Source of the DNA: Synanceia verrucosa
Lineage: Eukaryota; Chordata; Actinopteri; Perciformes; Synanceiidae
Assembly: GCA_029721515.1 (NCBI GenBank)
Contig: CM056550.1
Coordinates: forward strand, 10,165,964-10,229,963
Length of the DNA stretch: 64,000 nt
Direction of reading: 5' to 3'
Positions 43,871 to 55,030 of the stretch are shown here, one piece after another; positions within the stretch are counted from its first letter, which is position 1; every line of letters starts with the position of its first letter. The notes beneath the pieces are model-generated. The model was not told the DNA's origin, made no database searches, and saw only the letters and a list, made by a program, of their open reading frames with translations. The translations under genes and the position numbers were made by a program.

Positions 43871-44425
43871 GTGAAATACCCCATTGACAGAGTCTGTCTC
43901 AAGAATTTTAGTATTCCAGCAGGTACGCGTGTTTGTAATCAAGAAAACATATTCTTGGGACAAATACCTAAATTTATTGTTTTAGGATTTGTGGATCATG
44001 AAGCATTTACAGGCAGTTATGCCCGTAACCCATTTAACTTCCAACATTGTGATTTAGAATTTTTATGTTTATATGCCGACGGACAATCATACCCATCAAA
44101 ACCTTTTCAACCTAATTTTGCCAGAAATAATGCCATTAGAGAATATCATCAATTGTATTCAACAACGGGAAAGTTGAAAGTAAAAATCAGGCCTTAGCCA
44201 TAACCCGTGATGAGTTTTGTAGAGGTTATAGTCTGTTTTGTTTTAATTTATCTCCCGACGAAGAATGCGGCGACCATGTATCTCTTATAAAAAAACGGCA
44301 ATGTCAGATTAGAGGTTCGGTTTAGAAACCCTTTACAGAGAACGATAAATATAGTATGCTATTCGACCCACTCATCAATTCTGGAAATCTCTGCACGTAG
44401 ACAAGTTCTGACAGACTTTTTCTAA
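43871..44425 (+). pseudogene. Polinton major capsid protein, C-terminal part only
   Basis: It matches the C-terminal jelly-roll half of the double jelly-roll capsid protein of fish Polintons (the family often annotated as F54H12.2-like). Recognisable are KYPIDRVCLKNFSIPAG, FVDHEAFTGSYARNPFNF and SYPSKPFQPNF, then after a frameshift near 44190 ITRDEF and FNLSPDEE, and after another near 44290 RFRNPLQRTINIVCYS. The N-terminal two thirds are gone. The protein would build the virion shell. It starts exactly at the deletion junction with the integrase and is followed by the protease. Confidence 0.8.
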
Positions 44426-44447
44426 CTGTTAAACAACCGCCACCAAT

Positions 44448-44957
44448 ATGAATACGATAGAACTCACAGAAATTCATGATAAATTGCTTAAATGCATCTT
44501 TTTGGGGGTATATGCCAGCAATCAACTCCCTACATCCGTCCAAGAGAGACCAGTAGCACTAGTGGTAAATACAGACCCTGCTTACAGGAGCGGGCAACAT
44601 TGGCTGTCTATATACATTGACAAGTTTGGTGTGGGATCATTCTTTGACAGTTTTGGTAACCCTCCGGTACATACGCAATTTCCTAAGTCAATTGTGGCGT
44701 TTCTAAAGAGAAATTGTACAGTTATTCAACACTCGTCAAGACAAGTACAGGATATCTGCACAGCTGTTTGTGGTCAGCACTGTGTTTTTTTTCTGTATCA
44801 TATGGATAAGGGACGAGAATATGACGATGTGATGGAAAGATATAGTAACAATCTGTCTAAAAATGACATTATGGTTTGCAGATTTGTGAAAAGATTACAC
44901 CCCTCTGTTCTGTGTAGAAAAAACAGTTTTGCATGTGTACAGGGTGTTCATACATAA
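44448..44957 (+). CDS. Adenain-like cysteine protease (Polinton PRO)
   Basis: An intact 169-codon frame. The family matures virion proteins and corresponds to adenovirus adenain. The catalytic set is visible: His51 in GQHWLSIYID, Asp67 in FFDSFG, Gln101 in QVQDIC and Cys108 in AVCGQHC. The Gln-to-Cys spacing of seven matches adenain. The length fits the smaller Polinton proteases. It starts 22 bp after the capsid remnant and is the last plus-strand gene before the convergent minus-strand genes. Confidence 0.88.
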   Translation: MNTIELTEIHDKLLKCIFLGVYASNQLPTSVQERPVALVVNTDPAYRSGQHWLSIYIDKFGVGSFFDSFGNPPVHTQFPKSIVAFLKRNCTVIQHSSRQVQDICTAVCGQHCVFFLYHMDKGREYDDVMERYSNNLSKNDIMVCRFVKRLHPSVLCRKNSFACVQGVHT

Positions 44958-45117
44958 AAGGTATGTAACGCAGTTATTAAAAATATCATTTCATGTGATT
45001 GACAATAATTGTGTCATGTTATATGCTTATAGAAATTTTGAAATAAAACATTTCTCGATCACAAGATTACTGTTGTTATCATTTTTATTTAAAAAGCATG
45101 AAACAAAGACATACATT

Positions 45118-45847
45118 TCAAAAATGTATCCATTCTGTTAAACGTTCTGCAGGAGATGCAAAAGGACTTTTGGAATCTTCTATTCGCTGTTTTCTCCTTT
45201 TAACGGGTTCTGGTGTAGCAGGTGCCTTTCTCTTTAACTCCTCAATCTTTCTCTTGACTTGTTGATTCGGTGTGACGGACAAAGGAATATTTAATAAAGC
45301 CATTGACTGCAAGTATTCATCCCAACCTATAGGTCGTTGACTGTCAGGCACGTTGTGGGAGGCTGTTACATTTTTATCAAGTCATAAATATGAGAACCTT
45401 TCACAACATTACCGTTAAAAATTCTCCTTGTTTAGTCCAAAATGTAATAGGCTTCGAGGATGTCATTTTATCCAAAATATATTGAGCCTTTTTCTTGCTG
45501 TTTTTGGGGATGTTTTTTAAAACCTCATTAAACACAGAGTCCTTTGTCTGTTCTAAACCATCTGTACTGAAAGGCTCTGTCCGATGGTCATGTTCATCCA
45601 GGAGAGATAAAGTGAGCATGTTTTGCTCCTTTTCCCCTTGCTTTACCACGGTGAGAAATCTCTGCAACGCCGCAGAATATCTTTTGGCTTTTTCATAAAT
45701 GTCTTCGGTTTTCTGATCCAGAATTTCTTTGATGGTACGATCCAATTCATTTTCAGCAGTCTCTCGAATGGACTCATGTGTAGAAGACTTCCTTAAAAGA
45801 TTAAGTTGTTGCTGAGGCACAAGATACATCTTCTGTGCATAGTCCAT
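45118..45847 (-). pseudogene. Polinton structural-type protein, frameshifted
   Basis: 45401-45847 starts MDYAQKMYLVPQQQLNLL, continues as a charged helical region, and reaches TKQGEFL. After two one-base slips near 45360-45410 the same protein continues in 45118-45351 with PIGWDEYLQSMALLNIPLSV and ends in a basic, proline-rich tail (EPVKRRKQR). I have the impression that this layout recurs in other Polintons, but I cannot name the protein with certainty. It may be a virion-associated protein. It lies 9 bp downstream of the small protein at 45857. Confidence 0.65.
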
Positions 45848-45856
45848 GTTTTTTTA

Positions 45857-46192
45857 TTATGATCTTGATGCGATGAGACTTGTTATAAAGGGCACAGCAA
45901 TACTCAAGAGGGGTAAAAGAAAACCTCCAGACTGGTTCAGAAGCTTCTTTTTTTTCTTCAACAGGCATACCCTTTTATCAGCAATGAGTCTAATCCCCGC
46001 CTTCTTTTTCTTTAACTTTTGATACTGTGCGGGGTTTAAAGGTACCTTGCCTTTTAACACGTTAAAGGCTATATCACACAATGTTAAAATAAGGTCTTCG
46101 GAGGCAGATTTTATGATAACCATCCTCCGAGCAGGAGAAGCATCAAGCAATTGTTTCAATAAAGACAAGTTCCTCTTGACTCTTGCAGACAT
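45857..46192 (-). CDS. Small basic protein with hydrophobic C-terminus (Polinton)
   Basis: An intact 111-codon frame starting MSARVKRNLSLLKQLLDASP. It has a helical N-terminal half (LTLCDIAFNVLKGKVPLNPAQ), a Lys-rich middle (KLKKKKAG and LLKKKKKLL) and a hydrophobic end after GG (FLLPLLSIAVPFITSLI). Proteins of this shape are common in Polintons and resemble adenovirus core or membrane-active minor proteins in layout only. The role is not established. It sits between the ATPase and the structural-type protein on the same strand with almost no spacing, suggesting one transcription unit. Confidence 0.72.
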   Translation of the reverse strand: MSARVKRNLSLLKQLLDASPARRMVIIKSASEDLILTLCDIAFNVLKGKVPLNPAQYQKLKKKKAGIRLIADKRVCLLKKKKKLLNQSGGFLLPLLSIAVPFITSLIASRS

Positions 46193-46194
46193 GT

Positions 46195-46875
46195 TTATTT
46201 GTTTTTAGGCACATAAACTACAGGCGTCTCTGAAAGCAAATCTGTTCTGAGACATAAATGATCAGGAGTTCTGGCTTTATAATCAATCAAAAGATACCCA
46301 TAAGGAACACTTGTAGCATCCTCAAAACACTCTAAACTCACACACACTAAAAAATTTACTCTTCCCTGGAAACATCTGTCTAGCCATAAGCATGACCTGG
46401 TATTTGTCTCGAGGGTTTTTAAACAAAACAAGATAATTAGTATTTAAACTGATAGTTCTACTGGCTTTACCTTGAAAAAACAAATTCTGTACAAGATACA
46501 AACAACTTAAATTTCTGTGATGGACGTACTTTGTAAACACATTCTGCACATCTACATTGTTGCTGGCATCGTTCATTAAATCATCAATAATCAAGAAATT
46601 ATTTTTATTGACAGGTAACAAAGAATCGTCACACAGAGAGGGTGGTAACCCTTCAACAAAGTTAACATTTTTTGATTTCAATAGATCATCGTACAAAGGC
46701 TGCCAACAAGAATAAATATATACAATGTTTTCAATTTTTGAGAAACAAGCTTATCTACATTTTCTATCAACATTTTTACAAAATATGTTTTACCGCTGTT
46801 TGAGGGACCAGAAACGATCAAGCTAAAAGGATGCTGAAATCTCACATCAAAATCACCAATATCTCTAGCACCCAT
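46195..46875 (-). pseudogene. FtsK/HerA-type packaging ATPase (Polinton ATP), frameshifted
   Basis: 46678-46875 begins MGARDIGDFDVRFQHPFSL and contains the P-loop GPSNSGKT. 46322-46696 has the Walker B motif NFLIIDDLM and a following TKYVHHRNLS helix. 46195-46431 supplies the C-terminus. Two frameshifts, near 46685 and 46350, join these. The family pumps DNA into the capsid in Polintons and related viruses. Its start lies directly at the polymerase stop on the same strand. Confidence 0.88.
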
Positions 46876-46876
46876 T

Positions 46877-49800
46877 TTAATAACCGTAAGGCAGAGTACC
46901 CAGATCAGGAAAGACGCGTCGCTTGGTGTAAACCACCTGAAACTTTTTATGAACTGACTTGTTTTTTAACTCAAACGCCTTTTTATTCCTAACAATGGTG
47001 TCTGATTTTGTTATGAGATTTTGCGTTGTGTTATCACGACTCGCAAACTCGTGCACAAGACCCACCAGGTTGTCGTGAGTGATGACTGATGTGTTGTGAC
47101 AGGTCAGCGTGATTCCCTTACATTTTAGCTGAGACTTGTTATGGAGCGTGCGGTATGCATAACATTTTGGTCCTCCTGACACAAACTCCACAATGCAGTC
47201 ATCACCGCCGCTGTCACCATTGACTTCATCGGTTAAGTCGCCTAGAAAGGGTCCCGTCTCTGGAATCCAATCTCCGACCTTTGACACAAAAATCACGCTG
47301 TCTGTGTCAGAATAGATACACCTCTCTCCTAACCGATCCATCAGGTCATACAACATAAGCCGTGCATATGCCGTTGTCATGGCTGATGAATATGTTGATG
47401 TTTTTGGTTTTAGCAGCTTGTGCTACAGCGTGTCGCCACTGAACAAGCGCCACACTATCAGATACGAAGGAAAACTGTCTCACGTCGTACTGATCGCTAA
47501 ACATGTAGCGGGCAAATTGTTCAGGATCCGTCACCAACTCGCATGTTGCCTGATTTTCACGCATGGAAAACGACCCCACAATGAATTAAGCAACAGTTTG
47601 TTGATGCTTCGCACAGCTTTGGTGACAGTAATTTTTCAGGATTTAGCTGGATTCCCTCCCTCGCATAATAATCCTGGATGTATTTTGCTTTAGATTCTTC
47701 ATCTTTTGCAAAACTAGGGTATCCTGAAGCCTCCTGTTTTCGCTGTAAGAAAGTCTTGACATATCCTTTAAAGAGGTTGTCGCTCTTCTCGGCAAAATGC
47801 CACACTTCGTCTATTTTGGACACAACATACCCTTTTTCTGTCGCCTTTTGGACCTCGAGACTGACCCAAGTTCCTGAAAGGGATCTTTCAGAATCAGAGT
47901 GATTGCATTCACATGTTTGGTTTTCAGTTTCTGCACATGTTCGACACAAAGGGAACATAAGTCTGTTGGCAGTACAGGGTGATACAAACCTCGGGGCGGT
48001 AACACAGTGCATTTTATCAAGCCAAAGTATTTGTCAATGGACTCGAAATCACGGAATATTATTTTGGGGTGACCGATGGGGTAGCTTTTATGCGCTTGAA
48101 CGGTGGGGTACAGCGATGTAAAATCATAATAATGAATTTTCTCACCCTCCGCGACTTTATGACAGAGCTTGTACGCGTTGGTACGACCCCCAAACAAAGC
48201 TTTTCGTGGGTCAAGTCTTTCGGGGGCGTCATAGTTTTTCAAAAAGTCCTGCAGTCTCTGATCTGATGTTTTGGCTCGTTTCCACTCACATTCCCACATT
48301 ACCCTCACGTGTAATTTGTGTGTCTGCCTAAGACTGTTCAGTTTTTCTTTGAATTGTCTGTAGAGAACGCCAAAGGCAATGTTGTTGACAGCATTTTTAT
48401 GTCCGGGGGTGTAGCACTTTGAACAACCATGCCAGAAACATCCGGCAAACTCATATGCAGTGCACACACCATCCATTTCACAAAACCCATCAACATGGTA
48501 TGGTCCAAATTGTTTCTCGCCGTAGTTTAGAGCGTGGCAAATTTCAATTTTTTTTTTGTGCGCTTCAAATTCCAACCACTGTATTGACACATTGGAATAT
48601 GTTTTGTACTGATTTGTGCATGCACCGTCGTGGGTTAACGCCAACGTGTCAGGGGGCAGAAATTGTGTTTTAAACACAGCCATGCAACATGATGCGAGTG
48701 TTGTACACTCAAAGGGATCCAGACGGGTGCACTCGATGAACGCGTCACGATAGACGATACAGGCTTTGCGTAAAACAACAACGTCGTTGATACCGTAGGA
48801 GCGTAGCTCAAATTGGAAATCAAACACCTCATGACACACTGTGTTGTACCACTCTAAAAACTCTGCCCTTTCTTTCTCTGACATGTTGTCATAGCCATAA
48901 TAATATGGGTCAGGGTAAGGCCCTACATAGTTGGCATTTTCAGTCGTGTTGAACAGGTGTGGGAAGTAGCCTTTTTTGGAATCTTCAAAACCTAAGGCTG
49001 CGGGAGTTTTTGACAAACGCATTGGAAGAAAACTGTACGAATCAAGCCATCGCTGTTTAAATTGATTGTCATACATTAACAACACTTTACTTCCGCGCAT
49101 GGTCAGTCTAGGGATGATGCACTGTCTGGTAAAGTAATCTAAAAGAATGTAGTTGTCAAAGCCCGACGCATTATGTGCAATAAATGTATAGTTTTTGTAC
49201 TTTGGCTTTCTAAATTTTTGCACAAAGAGATCGACGCCGACGGACCAGACGCCCACCATTTACTGTTTTCAAAATCGATAGCGCAGACAAAATTGGCTAC
49301 GTGCTTCCCGCTTTCTGCTGTTGTTTCAAAGTCATAAAACACGTATTTGGTTTGGGGTTCTGATGCTTTTGTGGCTGAATGAAACATTTATGTGTCGTAT
49401 CTGATTTTAACGACTCACCGCAATGACTGCATTTACCCTTTTGACATTTGTGGCGGTTGATTGGGGTGCGACTCACAACGTACAGACGACCACAATCTTT
49501 ACAATATTTTGTGGTTTCACAGGGTTTGAATGCCTTGCGACGCTGTGTTTGCTCCACCGTTTCTTTGTGCTGTTTAAAACAAAACTTGGATCGGCAGAGA
49601 CGCAAGCAATCAGGGCAGCGTATGTTTGATGTATTTTGCTGTTTGTAACACTCATCAGAAAGACACACATTGCAAAAGTATTTACACTTGTGGAATGCGT
49701 GATTACTGTAACCCTTGTAACAGAAGTTACACACATGGACACCTCCAAAAACGTGATTTGTTTTGGATCATATAGTAATGGTCATCATGCAGATAGAGCC

Positions 49801-51000
49801 ATACAGTGTTTGAGTGGGGGTGTTCATGTGTCTGATACAGTTCCAATTTTTGGTGCCAGGGTTGTGGTGGAAAACAAGGATTTTAACATCCAAGTGTTTC
49901 TCAAATTTCGACAAGTCATTTAAGGACACTTTGCGGCTCAAATTAAACCCCACTCCAGCGTGGATTTGTTGCGCTAGTTTTTGAGTTTCACCCTCAGACT
50001 GTTGTGGGTGTATGTGATGCGCTAAACACATGGAAAAACACAAATTATTGTCCGTGTTTGTGGGATTGTAAAGACACACTTGTTTCTTTTTAATGATTTG
50101 ATCATACATTACGCTTCCTAATTTGCGCCTTGCACCGCCACGTTTGTTCAAAGCAGCTGTGACTACAAATTCCAGACTCTCGTCTGAGAGCATTCTATCA
50201 TTGCTCTGCATGACTTGCTCGATCTCGTTGAGAAAGGTTTCAGCGTTGTAATCATTAGAAGCGTTTAATACTGCACACACATCGCTGGACAATGACGGAC
50301 CTCTCAGCACTACGTTTAAAACACCGTCTGGTGCCGCGAGATTTGTGGAGAAATTGACCACATCTGTTAATTTGTGTCTCAACATGGACAGTGCTGTTCT
50401 TAAATCACACATTTGAATGCCCCGCAGATCTAATTTTTGTCTTATTTCAAGACCGTTAAATCGTCTCCTCTCTGTAATATTAAAATCGCGCAACCCTCCC
50501 GCCCTTTCTATGCGCTCGGCCAATTCATTACTGAATCGGTTGTTTTGCGGTAAATCTGTGTTTGCGTGGGGTACTTGGGAAATGGTGTTTGTTTGTAAAT
50601 TGCTTTGCCCGTGAGGCGCTGTATCACCGCCGGTTTGATGAGCTTGTAAATCATCATCTGATTCTATGAATTCTGAGGCTTCTCCTTTTAGGATACCCAT
50701 GTCTTGTAAAACATGAAGAATCTCGGTCGGTGTCATTTCAACGTCGTCTTCGTCTAAATCACTAATTTCATTTTGTTCTAATTGGTCAAACTCATTTTCA
50801 ATATCAGACCAGCTTTTGTAAGGAGAGGATGCATCATTTTCAAGACAACTGTCATCACTGTCTGAAGTATACTGATCAAATTCTCTTTGTATGTCGGACC
50901 AACTTTTGAGGGAAGAAGATGAATCGTCACTATCATATTCATCATCACTCACGACAATCTCGCATCGTCTGCCATATTTTGTTTTATGGGTAGATTTACG
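46877..51000 (-). pseudogene. Protein-primed family B DNA polymerase (Polinton PolB), frameshifted, 5' end in gap
   Basis: From the N-terminus: an acidic region with two copies of KSWSDI-x2-EFDQ (near 50900 and 50800); a DNNLCFSMCLAHH stretch resembling an OTU-type Cys motif (near 50050); a Cys/His-rich zinc region (49297-49734); exonuclease motifs YDFETT, AHNASGFDNY and YGINDVVVL; polymerase motif A DFTSLYPTVQ; motif B KLLLNSLWG (about 47580); and motif C YSDTDSVIF. It copies the element using a protein primer. At least five frameshifts separate the pieces (49768-50952, 49297-49734, 49139-49387, 47811-49259, 47557-48012, 47346-47579, 46877-47380). The frame is open from 50952 to the gap edge at 51000, so the true start is unsequenced. 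Confidence 0.92.
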
Positions 51001-51500
51001 NNNNNNNNNNNNNNNNNNNNNNNNNNNNNNNNNNNNNNNNNNNNNNNNNNNNNNNNNNNNNNNNNNNNNNNNNNNNNNNNNNNNNNNNNNNNNNNNNNNN
51101 NNNNNNNNNNNNNNNNNNNNNNNNNNNNNNNNNNNNNNNNNNNNNNNNNNNNNNNNNNNNNNNNNNNNNNNNNNNNNNNNNNNNNNNNNNNNNNNNNNNN
51201 NNNNNNNNNNNNNNNNNNNNNNNNNNNNNNNNNNNNNNNNNNNNNNNNNNNNNNNNNNNNNNNNNNNNNNNNNNNNNNNNNNNNNNNNNNNNNNNNNNNN
51301 NNNNNNNNNNNNNNNNNNNNNNNNNNNNNNNNNNNNNNNNNNNNNNNNNNNNNNNNNNNNNNNNNNNNNNNNNNNNNNNNNNNNNNNNNNNNNNNNNNNN
51401 NNNNNNNNNNNNNNNNNNNNNNNNNNNNNNNNNNNNNNNNNNNNNNNNNNNNNNNNNNNNNNNNNNNNNNNNNNNNNNNNNNNNNNNNNNNNNNNNNNNN
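51001..51500. other. Assembly gap (500 N)
   Basis: Exactly 500 undetermined bases, a conventional filler length, so the true size is unknown. It hides the junction between the Polinton and the U1-U2 array. Confidence 0.99.
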
Positions 51501-51698
51501 TTTCATTGTGGAAGAAACATGCTCCATTCTATTGCAAACCCTAAGGTTGGAGTGGTTGCTGCAGTGTTAGTTTTCTATGAGGCCTGTCAGAGTGAGCTCA
51601 AGCCACAGGCACTGAACTCTGAGATTACGGGTCGCAGGAACCGTCAGTCAGAGTGCAGTGTCTGGGAACCGGCACCTTGCCTGCGGCTGGTTCAACTC

Positions 51699-51863
51699 AT
51701 ACTTACCTGGCAGGGGAGATACCATGATCAAGAAGGTGGTTCACCCAGGGCGAGGCTCCGCCATTGCACTCCGATGGTGCTGACCCCTGCGAATTCCCCA
51801 AATGTGGGAATCTCGACTGTATGATTTCTGGTAGTGGGGGGCTGCGTTCGCGCTCTCCCCCTG
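51699..51863 (+). ncRNA. rnu1: U1 snRNA, unit 1
   Basis: 165 nt. The 5' end ATACTTACCTGGCAGGGGAG contains the 5' splice-site pairing segment ACTTACCTG. Stem-loop II has the U1A-binding loop ATTGCACTCC, the Sm-site region reads ATTTCTGG, and the last hairpin ends CTCTCCCCCTG. A 3'-box-like GTAGAACAAAAAAACGA follows 12 bp downstream. U1 defines 5' splice sites in the spliceosome. This is the most canonical of the three copies. Confidence 0.97.
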
Positions 51864-52777
51864 CACTTCATGTAGAACAAAAAAACGAAGGAGGTGCGCA
51901 CTGCTTCCTTTTCTGCTTTCCCCAACAGCGTGACTGGGGCTGGAGGGCTTTTTTTTTTTTTTTTCTTTTCTGTGAGTCCCAAAACGTGGCAGAGCTGCTG
52001 TGCAGCAGTGTCTGTTGAGCTATGTGTTGAGCGTTCCCATTTTGGAGGATGTGGCCTACGCACCCAGCGGGAGCTAAGTAACAGAAAGCTGCGAGGCATG
52101 TTTACTTGTGCGTTTACACGCAGGCAAGTTGGACCAGCTTCCAACCACACTACCAGCGAACTAAGATCAACTTTCTATTTGTCTTCCACACACGTACAAG
52201 GCTCAACCAAACGGCTGAGCTTTCCAAAAATAGATTGAACTCATTTGTGCTCCTCTCCACGGAAGTCTTTAGTAAAAGGCGAAAGACTTGTGCGCAATGA
52301 AGAGAAAGCAGAGCAAGCACAGACCTTTCTCCAAGAGCAGTCAAAGGCCCTATTCTTCCCAGCCCGTGCCCTCGCGGTCAGCCTCACTCGGCGTGCTGCA
52401 TTTCCGGGCAGAGGCCACACCCACTCCCAATTCTTGCTCACATGTTCACAGTGCCAATATTCCATCTGCTCCGTTTTATGTCAGCCATTCAAAAGGCAAA
52501 GATGTTTCAGGAGCCGTTATCTTCCTCGCACTTTTTCCAAGGCTTCATCTTCCGCTGGAGCAAGCGTTGTACTTTCCTGCCAGTCGTCAAGGCTTGTACG
52601 CTGATTTGAACCAACGACGTTCCACAAGAGACCCCGCTTTGGAGTCGGCAGCGCCTCGTTGAAACCGTGCCTGCCGACCTCAGAGTCTGTTTCGGCTCTG
52701 TTTTGCCGGCACGGCGCCGAACGAGCGGGAGACGCCGGGCTTCCCGTCCAAACTTGACTTTGCACAAGTCCAAAGGA

Positions 52778-52965
52778 GCGTGCACCGTTCCCAGCGGCAC
52801 TGCAATACCAGGTCGATGCGTGGAGTGAACGGGGCAAGCCCCGTTTTCATCTCCTAATAGCAAAAATCCATTTAATATGTTGTCCCCTGATAGGAGACGT
52901 ATCAGATATTAAACTGATAAGAACAGATACTACACTTGATCTTAGCCAAAAGGCCGAGAAGCGAT
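52778..52965 (-). ncRNA. rnu2: U2 snRNA, unit 1
   Basis: 188 nt on minus. It starts ATCGCTTCTCGGCCTTTTGG and contains the branch-point pairing element GTGTAGTATCTG. The Sm site is GATTTTTG, and stem-loops III-IV include GACCTGGTATTGCAGTGCCG. U2 pairs with the intron branch point in the spliceosome. The 3' end is set from the usual vertebrate length. It faces the upstream U1 gene. Confidence 0.97.
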
Positions 52966-53754
52966 GACACCCGAGCGCTTGCTGACCGACGCCACTTCCT
53001 GGCACACTTGTCACTTGCCGTGGTGCAGTCTTTTCATTTGGGCACAACAACGGCTCCTCCTCAGCACCTCCGCCCGATAGCTCTGTGGCGAAGCTCTGAA
53101 GCAGAACAGCACCAAAAGCAAGAGCGAGAGAGCCGTAGCTGTGCAACAGCGTGCATTTGGAAATCACACAGATATACCGTAACATTCGGGCCATTTTGGA
53201 GTGTGCTCCAGGCCGGTAATACTTAATGAGATGTGGCGGTGTGTATTTACAGATGGGCTCAGGGCCACAGCTCAGCAGGTTGGAGACCAAATATCCCCAA
53301 ATTCTCACCCAGCTAGAAGTGTGCAAGCGCATGCTTGAACATCACAATCGATGTTTGTTTGTTTATTATCGAGGGCCTGCTGTGTCTGATGCTGAAACTC
53401 CAGGGGTTTGACTTGCTGTGTTGCTGGAGTTCTTTCAAGCTTTGCGCAGAAGATGTCAGATGCGTGAATCACAAGCCTCTCGTGCGATGTCCTGAGTGGG
53501 CGTGGCCTCTTGAACGGTACCAAATGAATTGCGTGTACTCTTCTCTGACGCTGCTCTTTCATTGTGGAAGAAACATGCTCCATTCTATTGCAAACCCTAA
53601 GGTTGGAGTGGTTGCTGCAGTGTTAGTTTTCTATGAGGCCTGTCAGAGTGAGCTCAAGCCACAGGCACTGAACTCTGAGATTACGGGTCGCAGGAACCGT
53701 CAGTCAGAGTGCAGTGTCTGGGAACTGGCACCTTGCCTGCGGCTGGTTCAACTC

Positions 53755-53915
53755 ATACTTACCTGGCAGGGAGATACCATGATCAAGAAGGTGGTTCACC
53801 CAGGGCGAGGCTCCGCCATTGCACTCGGTGGTGCTGACCCCTGCGAATTCCCCAAATGTGGGAATCTCGACTGCATGATTTCTGGTAGTGGGGGCTGCGT
53901 TAGCGCTTCCCTCTG
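53755..53915 (+). ncRNA. rnu1: U1 snRNA, unit 2 (variant)
   Basis: About 161 nt. The 5' splice-site pairing segment is intact, but one G is missing in the run after GGCA. The U1A loop reads ATTGCACTCG, and the last hairpin is altered (GTTAGCGCTTCCCTCTG). It may be a variant gene or an early pseudogene; its spacers are as well kept as those of unit 1. Confidence 0.92.
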
Positions 53916-54842
53916 CACTTCATGTAGAACAAAAAAAGCGAAGGAGAGTGCGCACTGCTTCCTTTTCTGCTTTCCCCAACAGCGTGACTGGGGCTGGAGG
54001 GCTTTTTTTTTTTTTTTTTTTCTTTTCTGTGAGTCCCAAAACGTGGCAGAGCTGCTGTGCAGCAGTGTCTGTTGAGCTATGTGTTGAGCGTTCCCATTTT
54101 GGAGGATGTGGCCTACGCACCCAGCGGGAGCTAAGTAACAGAAAGCTGCGAGGCATGTTTACTTGTGCGTTTACACGCAGGCAAGTTGGACCAGCTTCCA
54201 ACCACACTACCTGCGAGCTAAGATCAACTTTCTATATGTCTTCCACACACGTACAAGGCTCAACCAAACGGCTGAGCTTTCCAAAAATAGATTGAACTCA
54301 TTTGTGCTCCTCTCCACGGAAGTCTTTAGTAAAAGGCGAAAGACTTGTGCGCAATGAAGAGAAAGCAGAGCAAGCACAGACCTTTCTCCAAGAGCAGTCA
54401 AAGGCCCTATTCTTCCCAGCCCGTGCCCTCGCGGTCAGCCTCACTCGGCGTGCTGCATTTCCGGGCAGAGGCCACACCCACTCCCAATTCTTGCTCACAT
54501 GTTCACAGTGCCAATATTCCATCTGCTCCGTTTATGTCAGCCATTCAAAAGGCAAAGATGTTTCGGGAGCCGTTATCTTCCTCGCACTTTTTCCAAGGCT
54601 TCATCTTCCGCTGGAGCGAGCGTTGTACTTTCCTGCCAGTCGTCAAGGCTTGTACGCTGATTTGAACCAACGACGTTCCACAAGAGACCCCGCTTTGGAG
54701 TCGGCAGCGCCTCGTTGAAACCGTGCCTGCCGACCTCACAGCCACCCAAAAAACAATCGCCTCTGTTTTTCCGCCACGGCGCCGACCGAGCGGGAGACGC
54801 CCCGCTTCCCGTCCAAACTTGACTTTGCACAAGCCCAAAGAA

Positions 54843-55030
54843 GCATGCACCGTTCCCAGCAGCACTGCAATACCAGGTCGATGCGTGGAGTGAACGGGGC
54901 AAGCCCCTTTTTCATCTCCTCATAGCAAAAATCCATTTAATATGTTGTCCCCTGATAGGGGACGTATCAGATATTAAACTGATAAGAACAGATACTACAC
55001 TTGATCTTAGCCAAAAGGCCGAGAAGCGAT
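54843..55030 (-). ncRNA. rnu2: U2 snRNA, unit 2
   Basis: 188 nt on minus, nearly identical to unit 1 through the branch-point region and Sm site. A few substitutions lie in the 3' half (for example GAAAAAGGGGC instead of GAAAACGGGGC, and GCTGCTGGG). Confidence 0.96.

Larger units (their letters stand above)
41719..51000. mobile_element. Polinton/Maverick element, internally deleted and frameshifted
   Basis: The region encodes the Polinton set: integrase, a capsid protein remnant, adenain-like protease, small structural proteins, FtsK/HerA-type packaging ATPase and a protein-primed family B DNA polymerase. Genes at 41719-44957 are on plus and those at 45118-51000 on minus, converging near 45000. 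Most genes carry one or more frameshifts. A large deletion fuses the end of integrase to the last part of the capsid gene. The right end is lost in the N gap. Polintons are self-synthesising, virus-like DNA elements common in fish. Confidence 0.93.

Noticed and set aside
50891..51570. Open frames spanning the N run
   Set aside because: They exist only because undetermined bases contain no stops.
53030..53330. An additional snRNA (U4, U5 or U6) in the spacer between U2 and the next U1
   Set aside because: No U5 loop, U6 ACAGAGA or U4 pairing sequence was seen on either strand.
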